In this document: positions 8,669 through 15,555 of the stretch, in pieces
Layout: each line of letters starts with the position of its first letter
Numbering within the stretch: the first letter of the stretch is position 1
DNA from: Cyanobacteria bacterium UBA2855
GTDB lineage: Bacteria; Cyanobacteriota; Vampirovibrionia; Gastranaerophilales; Gastranaerophilaceae
Reading direction: 5' to 3'
DNA: 64,000 nt
Assembly: GCA_002350725.1 (NCBI GenBank)
Contig: DEFJ01000025.1
Location: forward strand, 77,682 to 141,681
Notes under the pieces: model-generated
The model's input: the letters and a program-made list of their open reading frames with translations, nothing else
Databases searched by the model: none
What the model was told of the DNA's origin: nothing
Position numbers and translations under genes: made by a program

Positions 8669-9967
8669 CTATTTGCCTATTTGATAATATTCAAACCCCT
8701 TTTCTTGCAATCTTGTAATATCATATTGATTTCTACCGTCAAAAATAACAGGTTGTTTTAAGAGATTTTTCATCCTATCAAAATCCGGTCGCCTGAATTC
8801 GTTCCACTCAGTCAGTAATAACAGAGCATCAGCATCTTCTAAAGCAGAATAAGCTGAATTTGAATACTCAATTTTATCATTAAAATAAACTTTAGCACTA
8901 TCAAATGCTTTAGGGTCATAAGCTTTAATTTTTGCACCGGCAGCAAGCAAAGCATTTATAATTGTAATCGCAGGAGCTTCCCTCATATCATTGGTTTTTG
9001 GTTTAAATGCCAATCCCCAAACCGCAAAAGTTTTTCCGTTCAAATTTTTACCGAATACAGAATAAATTTTATTTAAAAATACTAGTCTTTGATTTTTATT
9101 AACATTATCTGTAGCGCTTATTATACTCATATCACAGCCGTAATCTTGACCTGTTTTAATTAAAGCTTTAACATCTTTTGGGAAACAACTTCCTCCATAA
9201 CCCAGTCCCGGAAACAAAAATTTGTTACCAATTCTGCTGTCCGTTGACATTCCAACACGAACCATTTCCGCATCAGCACCAACTTTCTCGCAAAGATTTG
9301 CGATTTCATTCATAAAAGAAATTTTTGTAGCCAAAAATGAATTGGAAGCGTATTTTGTCATTTCTGCAGATTTAACATCCATAACGATAATTCTGTTTCC
9401 TGTTCTGAAAAACGGCGCATATATATCTTGCATAATTTTTGTAGCTTTTTCGGAATTAGAGCCTATTATAACGCGATCAGGATGTAAGAAATCGTCAACG
9501 GCATTACCTTGTTTTAAAAATTCCGGATTAGAAACTACATCAAATGGATAAGTAGTATTTTCTTTAATTAATTCTGTAACCTTTTGTGCAGTTCCGACAG
9601 GAACGGTTGATTTGTCAACAATAACCTTATATCCGTTCATAGCTTTTGCAATAGATTTTGCTACAGAAAAAACGTACTGTAAATCCGCAGAACCGTCTTC
9701 CCCTTGTGGAGTTCCAACTGCAATAAAGCAAACCTCAGAATTTTTAACTGCACTATCCAAATCCGCAGAGAACGACAACCGATTTTCTAAAACATTTGAT
9801 TTAACAAGTTCCTCAAGTCCGGGTTCATAAATTGGAATAATCCCGTTATATAATTTTTCAAGTTTTTTGGAGTCATTATCAACACAAATAACCTCATTGC
9901 CCATATCAGCAAGACACGCCCCTGCAACCAATCCTACATACCCTGTTCCTATTACTGTTATGTTCAT
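8669..9967 (-). CDS. ugd: UDP-glucose 6-dehydrogenase
   Basis: It oxidises UDP-glucose to UDP-glucuronate with two NAD+, supplying surface polysaccharide precursors. The N-terminal Rossmann motif is G-T-G-Y-V-G-L-V. The catalytic cysteine lies in P-G-L-G-Y-G-G-S-C-F-P-K-D about 60% along. The C-terminal UDP-binding domain ends near the usual 430-440 residues. The ATG at 9967 (432 aa) is preferred over a GTG at 9979: AAGGAG sits immediately before that GTG but 11 nt before the ATG. It lies just downstream of a decayed glycosyltransferase, suggesting the remnant of a polysaccharide locus. No strong terminator is visible before 8669. Confidence 0.95.
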   Translation of the reverse strand: MNITVIGTGYVGLVAGACLADMGNEVICVDNDSKKLEKLYNGIIPIYEPGLEELVKSNVLENRLSFSADLDSAVKNSEVCFIAVGTPQGEDGSADLQYVFSVAKSIAKAMNGYKVIVDKSTVPVGTAQKVTELIKENTTYPFDVVSNPEFLKQGNAVDDFLHPDRVIIGSNSEKATKIMQDIYAPFFRTGNRIIVMDVKSAEMTKYASNSFLATKISFMNEIANLCEKVGADAEMVRVGMSTDSRIGNKFLFPGLGYGGSCFPKDVKALIKTGQDYGCDMSIISATDNVNKNQRLVFLNKIYSVFGKNLNGKTFAVWGLAFKPKTNDMREAPAITIINALLAAGAKIKAYDPKAFDSAKVYFNDKIEYSNSAYSALEDADALLLLTEWNEFRRPDFDRMKNLLKQPVIFDGRNQYDITRLQEKGFEYYQIGK

Positions 9968-9975
9968 GTTAATAT

Positions 9976-10590
9976 TCACTCCTTAATATACTTGTATTCT
10001 TCATAAAGTTGTTTTAATTTTTCGGTATCAACATCTAATTTTACCTCAAAAATGGCAAGAGTGTCTATTATTTCAACTATATCTAAAAATTCTTCTATAA
10101 TGTGATAATATTCTCTAAAAGTATAATCATGTATCATTAAAAATTTTATATTTTGGCATTTTAAAATTGTTTGTATAGCACACGCAACTCTAAATCTTCC
10201 ATCAATTAAACACGTATCTATAGCATCACAATCTATGTTTTCAAAGATTTGTGCTGCATTATATAATTGCTCTAACCATTTATTATCATAGATTAAATCG
10301 TCATCTGCAGTAACAATAATTGCATCAGGATATTTTTTTAGTGTAGGTATCAGTTTTTTATATGATTTAATATCTTCACACCAATCGATAGTCAAACCTT
10401 TGGGCACTAAATCCAATAATTGTTTCGGCAAATCTTTTTCTTTATTTGGGAATTGTTCTTCTGCAAGCCATAAAATAACTTTATCAGCTTTTAATGACTA
10501 ATTTAGCAAGCTTTCAATTGTTTGATTAACAGTATTAATTCTTGCAGGATATGAAGTTAAAGAAACAATAAGTTCAGGGGGAAGATTTTA
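9976..10590 (-). pseudogene. Decayed chimeric glycosyltransferase pseudogene
   Basis: Translating the reverse strand from about 10590 gives a recognisable glycosyltransferase start (L-I-V-S-L-T-S-Y-P-A-R-I-N). It is interrupted by an in-frame TAG at 10498-10500, where I expect Gln, and then resumes (K-A-D-K-V-I-L-W-L-A). It continues into D-W-C-E-D-I-K-S-Y-K-K and the metal-binding-like T-A-D-D-D block. About 25 residues later the sequence switches to an unrelated C-terminal half (I-D-G-R-F-R-V-A-C-A, H-D-Y-T-F-R-E-Y-Y, D-T-L-A-I-F-E-V-K). The second half resembles a different family from polysaccharide clusters, as though a deletion fused two genes. No start codon with a ribosome site is visible at the 5' end. 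It ends in TGA at 9978-9976. Confidence 0.75.
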
Positions 10591-10759
10591 TTTATCTTAA
10601 ATTTTAATTATTATGTAAGACAATTTCCTAACAATGATATATGTTATCACAAATATAACTATATTAAAAAATTCTTTAAAGAAATGTAAAACGATTATGA
10701 TTTTATAAAGAAGCACTTTGAAAGCGATTAATCTGCATTCTCATCGCTATTTGATAAAA

Positions 10760-10792
10760 ATAAAACGGAATAACAAATGTCATTCCGTTTTA
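10760..10792 (-). terminator. Terminator of tRNA-Arg
   Basis: A 10-bp stem (AAAACGGAAT / ATTCCGTTTT) lies immediately 3' of the tRNA on the reverse strand and ends in T-rich sequence. Confidence 0.75.
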
Positions 10793-10794
10793 TT

Positions 10795-10868
<74 letters not shown>

Positions 10869-11045
10869 TTAGTATGCTACACTCAAACCTTCCTATATTA
10901 TACTAGCACAAACATATTTTTGTGCAACATTAAATTTTTAACCGGTTTGTTAACATATTTTAAGATTTTAAATTCGTTTAGCAATTTACCAAAATAAAAA
11001 TACTTTATATAAATGTGTAAGGTAGTGTTATAGAAAAGGTTAGTC

Positions 11046-11753
11046 ATGGCAATTCCGGCAGCAAGATTATTAGAAATTTGCGTCCCAAGTACTGTCTTTC
11101 TCGGAACTAATATAAAAAAGGTTGAAAACGGAGAAACAGCACGTGGGGCTGTTGTGTTTGCTCAAGGTGCAAAAATTGCCGAAGCCATAACGAAATACAA
11201 TGACAGTACTGCAAAAACAGCTTCCGAAGCATATAATGTATTTGGCAAATATGCAGAAAAAAGCAGAATGCTTGATTATGCAGGTAAAGGAATTAATTGG
11301 GCAACTCATAACGTTAACCCGCTTATTTGTGTAGCAAGCGGTTATAAAGTCTTAAAATCAGACGACAAAGTCCATACAGGTATTACTCAACTCGGTGCAA
11401 TCTCAGGTATGTTTTTGGGAGAAGGGTTGATGAAACAAAATATGGATAAATTTATCAATCCGGAAAACGTTGCAAAACTCGGCAAATGGTTATCAGAAAA
11501 CGGGTTAAAAACCGTTGGTGAATACTTAACCAAAAATGCTGCCGGCGGTAAAATATCCGCAATCGCAAAAGGCATTGCTTTCGTCTGTGCATCTTTAACT
11601 TCTTATGATATCGGCGAAAAAATAGCAAAACCAATGGCAGATGAGGTTTGTACAAACTTAGGATTATCAAAACCTAAAGAACAAAACCCTCAACAACAAA
11701 CTGTTGATAATCCTATTACGCCTGATTCACAAAAAATCGACCGAATGGTATAG
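11046..11753 (+). CDS. Unknown protein (235 aa)
   Basis: AAAGG lies 8 nt before the ATG. The sequence is Ala/Gly/Lys-rich with several amphipathic or weakly hydrophobic helices (for example residues 105-127 and 170-190) but no clear signal peptide. The C-terminal 25 residues are polar and Pro/Gln-rich. It ends 35 bp before the SpoIID-like gene on the same strand, but that gene seems to have its own -10 box. I do not recognise the family. The moderate hydrophobic helices would suit a membrane-associated or phasin-like helical protein; that is guesswork. Confidence 0.6.
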   Translation: MAIPAARLLEICVPSTVFLGTNIKKVENGETARGAVVFAQGAKIAEAITKYNDSTAKTASEAYNVFGKYAEKSRMLDYAGKGINWATHNVNPLICVASGYKVLKSDDKVHTGITQLGAISGMFLGEGLMKQNMDKFINPENVAKLGKWLSENGLKTVGEYLTKNAAGGKISAIAKGIAFVCASLTSYDIGEKIAKPMADEVCTNLGLSKPKEQNPQQQTVDNPITPDSQKIDRMV

Positions 11754-11774
11754 CTTTATAATTTATTAATATGT

Positions 11775-11780
11775 TATAAT
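11775..11780 (+). promoter_or_regulatory. -10 box of the spoIID-like gene, leaderless-type spacing
   Basis: A perfect TATAAT ends 8 nt before the ATG at 11789. No Shine-Dalgarno is present between them. The -35 is poor. Transcription would begin within 1-2 nt of the start codon. Confidence 0.5.
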
Positions 11781-11788
11781 GTCATATT

Positions 11789-12667
11789 ATGAGAAAGATT
11801 GTACTATTTTTAGCAATATTTTTTCTTGCATTAATCAATGCAAATCCTTGTTACGCAATAAAAATAGGAATTATAACAAATTCTTCTCAAATAGGTGTCG
11901 GCTCATCAAAAGAAACTTCTTTGATTGATGCAAACACTAATAAAACAATCTGCAAAATTGATGCCATGAAAGGATATGAAATTATTCCTTACAAAAACAA
12001 AATGGCAATCAGACTTAACGGCAAGTTTTACGAAATAAAATCGGATAATATTGTACTAAAGCCCGCAAAAGACGGTTTTGTAAACGCAAAACGCAAATGG
12101 TATCGCGGATTTTTAATGATACAAAACAGAAATAATAAATTAACAGTAATTAATAATGTAGAGCTTGAAGATTACATCAGAGGTGTTGTTCCATCAGAAA
12201 TGCCCTCAGGTTGGGAGATAGAAGCTTTAAAAGCACAAGCAATTGCAGCAAGAAGTTACGCTTTGGCAAATCTGGGTAAACGTGCATCTATGGGATTTGA
12301 TTTAAAGGATACACCGGAAGATCAGGCATACGGTGGAGCATCCGCAGAAACCGCAAAAACAAATATGGCGGTTGAACAAACTGCAAAAATAGTTCTAACA
12401 TATAATTATAAGGTCGTTTCTGCATACTACTCAGCCTCCGCAGGCGGACAAACAATCAGCGCAAAAGATGTCTGGGGCGCCGATGTACCGTATATTCGTT
12501 CTTCCGTACCTTCATATGATGGTAACGTAAAAAAGAACGGGCATGGAGTCGGCATGTCCCAACATGGCGCAAATAACCTTGCAAAAGACGGTTATAACGC
12601 TTATCAAATATTACAATATTTTTACAAAAATGTTAAATTTGCTAAGGCTACTGAGCACAAGGGATAA
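11789..12667 (+). CDS. SpoIID/LytB-domain peptidoglycan protein
   Basis: A signal peptide (about residues 1-24) precedes a SpoIID/LytB domain. The hallmark V-P-S-E-M-P-x-x-W-E-x-E-A-L-K-A-Q-A-I-A-A-R-S-Y-A segment, whose first Glu is the likely catalytic acid of SpoIID lytic transglycosylases, lies at about residues 133-158. Q-A-Y-x-G and the terminal G-H-G-V-G-M-S-Q-H-G-A motif also match. The stretch between the P-Y-I-R-S strand and G-H-G-V-G is only about 12 residues, much shorter than in typical members, so this is a compact form. It is expected to cut denuded glycan in the periplasm. A role in sporulation is not implied. Confidence 0.85.
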   Translation: MRKIVLFLAIFFLALINANPCYAIKIGIITNSSQIGVGSSKETSLIDANTNKTICKIDAMKGYEIIPYKNKMAIRLNGKFYEIKSDNIVLKPAKDGFVNAKRKWYRGFLMIQNRNNKLTVINNVELEDYIRGVVPSEMPSGWEIEALKAQAIAARSYALANLGKRASMGFDLKDTPEDQAYGGASAETAKTNMAVEQTAKIVLTYNYKVVSAYYSASAGGQTISAKDVWGADVPYIRSSVPSYDGNVKKNGHGVGMSQHGANNLAKDGYNAYQILQYFYKNVKFAKATEHKG

Positions 12668-12772
12668 ATTTCAATTCCCTATAGACCCTTATTATACAAT
12701 AGTTTTAGAGGGTATATCCCTTTTATTTCCTCTTATATCTTGATATTTTACAAAAAAAACTCTAAAAACCTC

Positions 12773-12800
12773 TTGCAAAAAGAAAATAAAATGCTATAAT
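12773..12800 (+). promoter_or_regulatory. Promoter of the HU gene
   Basis: TTGCAA (12773-12778), a 16-nt spacer and an extended -10 TGCTATAAT (TATAAT 12795-12800) lie 85 nt before the ATG. A long leader carries a strong AGAAGGAGGT ribosome site. Confidence 0.75.
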
Positions 12801-12885
12801 GATTTCGTCGATAGAAAAGCATGCGGGGATAAAAGAAGAATGGTTTCTTAATTCCGTTTGCACAAAAGGAAGAAGGAGGTTCGTA

Positions 12886-13161
12886 ATGAACAAAGAAGAA
12901 TTAGTAAAAGAAGTATCTAAAAAAGCAAAAGTTTCTCAAAAATCAACTGCTGACGTTATCGCAGCTACTTTAGAAACTATCCAAAAAACTGTTTCTAAAG
13001 GTAAAAAAGTAACTTTAGTTGGTTTCGGTACATTTGAATCAAGAAAAAGAGCAGCTAGAACCGGTAGAAACCCTCAAACAGGTGCTACTTTGAAAATCGC
13101 TGCTAAAACTGTACCTGCTTTCTCAGCTGGTAAAAAATTCAAAGAACTTCTTGCTAAGTAA
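12886..13161 (+). CDS. hup: HU-type nucleoid protein (91 aa)
   Basis: This is a histone-like dimeric DNA-bending protein of the HU/IHF family. The length is typical. The chain begins M-N-K-E-E-L-V, carries the G-F-G-T-F block and the arm motif R-x-G-R-N-P-Q-T-G, and ends in the usual A-F-S-A-G-K-x-F-K-E. The ATG at 12886 follows AGAAGGAGGT. The longer upstream frame (from 12799) begins inside the promoter's -10 and is rejected. A strong promoter, optimal ribosome site and A/T-ending codons suggest high expression. It is monocistronic, followed by a hairpin terminator. Confidence 0.97.
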   Translation: MNKEELVKEVSKKAKVSQKSTADVIAATLETIQKTVSKGKKVTLVGFGTFESRKRAARTGRNPQTGATLKIAAKTVPAFSAGKKFKELLAK

Positions 13162-13183
13162 TTGTTCATTTGAGCAAAGTTAT

Positions 13184-13222
13184 AAAAACCGTCTTATGTT
13201 ATATACATAAGACGGTTTTTTA
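13184..13222 (+). terminator. Terminator of the HU gene
   Basis: A long stem (AAAAACCGTCTTATGT / ACATAAGACGGTTTTT) with a 5-nt loop lies 22 nt after the stop. Its distal arm is partly duplicated at 13430-13457. Confidence 0.9.
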
Positions 13223-13339
13223 TTTATATGCAATACAAAATTATTATACCCTCTCTTGAATTGCCTTCCCCTAATGTGGAAGGTTGGGATGGGGTGTCAA
13301 AATTTTACAATGTGAAATTCATTATCACCCCACCTTTAT

Positions 13340-13457
13340 CCTCCCCATCCGGGGAGGAATTAGTACCATAAAAAGTAGGGTGCGTGTCAACGCACCGTTT
13401 TTTGGTGCGAAAAATCGCACCCTACAATTCTTATGTAATAACATAAGGCGGTTTTTT
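13340..13457. repeat. Palindromic repeat element between terminator copies
   Basis: The gene-free stretch 13223-13570 contains a CCTCCCC/GGGGAGG hairpin (13340-13357). A nested palindrome follows: GTAGGGTGCG (13375-13384) pairs with CGCACCCTAC (13416-13425), and inside it CGCACC (13391-13396) pairs with GGTGCG (13404-13409), allowing alternative folds. A second copy of the HU terminator arm follows (CTTATGT..ACATAAGGCGGTTTTTT, 13430-13457). GTAGGGTGCG-type palindromes are common interspersed repeats in cyanobacterial genomes. Confidence 0.6.
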
Positions 13458-13506
13458 ATTGGATTGAAAAGCAAAGTTAATTATAATCTTCTTCTCAAAG
13501 AAGAGA

Positions 13507-13526
13507 TTTTTTTTTGGGGGGGGGGG
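13507..13526. repeat. Homopolymer junction T9-G11
   Basis: Nine T followed by eleven G lie about 45 bp beyond the stop of the 140-aa reverse-strand gene. The surrounding bases show no gene. Confidence 0.8.
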
Positions 13527-13570
13527 ATATGCACCCTTCATAGCTGTCGGCATAGTATCGCCAACATACC

Positions 13571-13993
13571 CTATTCGGCTGGCCCAAAAATGGATTTTCT
13601 AACATTTTTCTCGAATAAATTTGGTGATGAGTCCTGCAATTCCTTTGCATATCTTTGCTTTGCTTCTTTACATTCAAGTTCTTGAGCTTGTTTATTCACC
13701 TCTGCATTCAACTTTTCATAAGTACTATCTAATGAAGCCTTTTGGTTTTTAAAATTTTCATTAAGCTCTGCCATCATGGTTGTATACTCTTGTTGTTTAT
13801 CCGGCGAATTTCCATAGGAATCCCATATTGCCTGTTTCATCTGATTATATTTTGCATTTAATGTTGAATCAGCCTGAGTTTGTGCATTGTTAATTTCTTG
13901 CTTCCTATCTTGCAATTTTTGCATATCTAACAATAACTTTGCTCTATCTACATTTTGAGTTCCTGAAGCAATACCAACATTGCCATAATACAT
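13571..13993 (-). CDS. Small coiled-coil protein (140 aa)
   Basis: AAAGGAG sits 9 nt before the ATG at 13993, an optimal ribosome site. The protein has no signal peptide. It is almost wholly charged and Gln/Asn/Lys-rich from residue 15 to 125 with heptad-like Leu/Met spacing (L-L-L-D-M-Q-K-L-Q, Y-N-Q-M-K-Q, M-M-A-E-L-N-E-N-F), so a long alpha-helical coiled coil is expected. The first 15 residues (M-Y-Y-G-N-V-G-I-A) are non-helical. I do not recognise a family. It is monocistronic and divergent from the DnaJ-like gene. Confidence 0.6.
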   Translation of the reverse strand: MYYGNVGIASGTQNVDRAKLLLDMQKLQDRKQEINNAQTQADSTLNAKYNQMKQAIWDSYGNSPDKQQEYTTMMAELNENFKNQKASLDSTYEKLNAEVNKQAQELECKEAKQRYAKELQDSSPNLFEKNVRKSIFGPAE

Positions 13994-14091
13994 GATTAAA
14001 TCTCCTTTCGTGTTTTTATACTCTAAAATTATTTCTATCTCTTAGTTTTATAAAAATTTTTTGCCCGAAAAGATTGCCACCGCCCCGCCCC

Positions 14092-14113
14092 ATCCTATCC
14101 TATCCTATCCTAT
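14092..14113. repeat. Pentanucleotide tandem repeat (ATCCT)x4
   Basis: Four exact ATCCT units plus AT occur in the 354-bp divergent spacer 13994-14347, directly after a C-rich patch. Otherwise that spacer holds AT-rich sequence and presumably the promoters of both flanking genes. Confidence 0.85.
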
Positions 14114-14347
14114 GAAAGAGTATAAGCGGATTTCAGCCATTTTTAAATCCATATTTACAATTCTTTACATTATATTTGGAATTATTGCGTAAAAGGCTCT
14201 CACTACTACTTTTCACATATTTTGAGCAAAAATACAAAACAAAGCAATAAAATTTTATAAATAATTATAAAAAGATTAAGGATTTACGATTTTTAGAAGT
14301 TTTATATTATCATGGTATATGTAAAAGGAGCAATGTAACGGAATACT

Positions 14348-15400
14348 ATGGAATATAAAGATTATTATGAAATTTTAGGTGTAAAAAGAGAAGCAACTGA
14401 TGCTGAAATAAAGTCTGCATACAGAAAATTAGCGAGAAAATATCACCCTGACGTAAATAAAACAAAAGAAGCAGAATCAAAATTTAAAGATATAAATGAA
14501 GCCTATGAAGTCTTAGGTGACAAAGCCAAACGACAACGATATGACAGTTTAGGCGCAAATTGGCAAGGCGGTCAAAGTTATACCCCTCCACCGGGATTTG
14601 AGAATTTCGGTTTTGGCGGCAGTCAAGGCGGCGCATACGAATTTAACTTTGGCGGTCAAAACATGGGCGGATTTTCGGATTTCTTCAGCTCTTTATTTGG
14701 AGATATGATGGGACAAGGTGCAGCACATCAGGGTATGGGTGGCATGAACTTTGGCGGCTTTGATTTTGGGCAAATGGGAGGTGCACAGCAAAGAACATCT
14801 TCCCGTCAACGAAGAAAATCTCAGCCTCAAACATCTCAAGCAAATTTAGATGTTACAAAAACTTTAAACATAACAGCACAAGACGTATTTAATCAAAAAC
14901 CTGTAAGTGTTTCCTTTTCCGATATGGAAAAATGTACACAATGTCCTCCGGGCGGCGGATATTGCACTAACTGCGGCGGCACAGGGATTAAACACACATC
15001 AAAATCTTTAAAGGTTAAAATTCCTACAGAAGTAAAAGTCGGACAAAAAATCAGACTTAAAGGCGAAGGAAAATCCGATGAATACGGCAACACCGGAGAT
15101 TTGTATCTTGTTATACAGTATAACGATAAAGAATATGAAGTTGATGGAACAGATTTAACAAAAGATGTTGAAATTACACCACCGGAAGCTGTTTTAGGCT
15201 GCAAAAAAGACTTAAAAACTCTACACGGAACTATAAATATAAAAATTCCACCAATGACATCAACAGGCAAAATGCTGAGATTAAAAAATCTTGGATTACC
15301 TAAAAAATCAGGCGGATATGGCAACCTTAATGCCAGAATAAAAATAGTTTTGCCTGACAAATTGTCAAAAGAACAAATCGAATTATACAAAAAAATGTAG
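14348..15400 (+). CDS. DnaJ-like co-chaperone with reduced zinc finger (350 aa)
   Basis: The N-terminal J domain (residues 1-68) has the H33-P34-D35 triad that stimulates the ATPase of DnaK. A Gly/Phe/Met-rich linker spans about 70-165, then a C-terminal substrate-binding domain follows. Canonical DnaJ has four C-x-x-C-x-G-x-G repeats. Here only C-x-x-C-P-P-G-G-G-Y-C-x-x-C-G-G-T-G remains (about residues 196-213), enough for one zinc site at most. It is therefore intermediate between DnaJ and CbpA. No hsp70 or grpE neighbour is present. The nearest AAAGGAG is 17 nt from this ATG, so initiation may be weak or use another signal. It ends 3 bp from the convergent giant gene. Confidence 0.9.
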   Translation: MEYKDYYEILGVKREATDAEIKSAYRKLARKYHPDVNKTKEAESKFKDINEAYEVLGDKAKRQRYDSLGANWQGGQSYTPPPGFENFGFGGSQGGAYEFNFGGQNMGGFSDFFSSLFGDMMGQGAAHQGMGGMNFGGFDFGQMGGAQQRTSSRQRRKSQPQTSQANLDVTKTLNITAQDVFNQKPVSVSFSDMEKCTQCPPGGGYCTNCGGTGIKHTSKSLKVKIPTEVKVGQKIRLKGEGKSDEYGNTGDLYLVIQYNDKEYEVDGTDLTKDVEITPPEAVLGCKKDLKTLHGTINIKIPPMTSTGKMLRLKNLGLPKKSGGYGNLNARIKIVLPDKLSKEQIELYKKM

Positions 15401-15403
15401 TTG

Positions 15404-15555
15404 TTATATATTTTGAGGTTTAACTGAACTGTTTAGGGTTTCCTTTGTAAATACCATTGGAGATTTGCTTTTATTCATATTATTTTCGATATTTTGTATA
15501 TTACTAATATTTTTTATATTTGACCTTTGTTTATTTACAGATTGAGTTTTCTTAC
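15404..15555 (-). other. C-terminal tail beyond the autotransporter barrel
   Basis: Classical autotransporters end with the last barrel strand and an aromatic residue. Here about 50 residues, rich in Asn, Ile, Lys and Ser (I-K-N-I-S-N-I-Q-N-I-E-N-N), follow the G-F-R-W-A-I-G-G strand. The tail would lie in the periplasm. Confidence 0.6.

Noticed and set aside
13284..13685. A 133-codon forward frame.
   Set aside because: It crosses palindromic repeats, the homopolymer run and the antisense of the coiled-coil gene.
14330..14338. An ATG-TAA minimal frame right after AAAGGAG upstream of the DnaJ-like gene, as a regulatory start-stop.
   Set aside because: The spacing from AAAGGAG is only 2 nt; chance is as likely. 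Noted only as a reason the DnaJ start has a weak signal.
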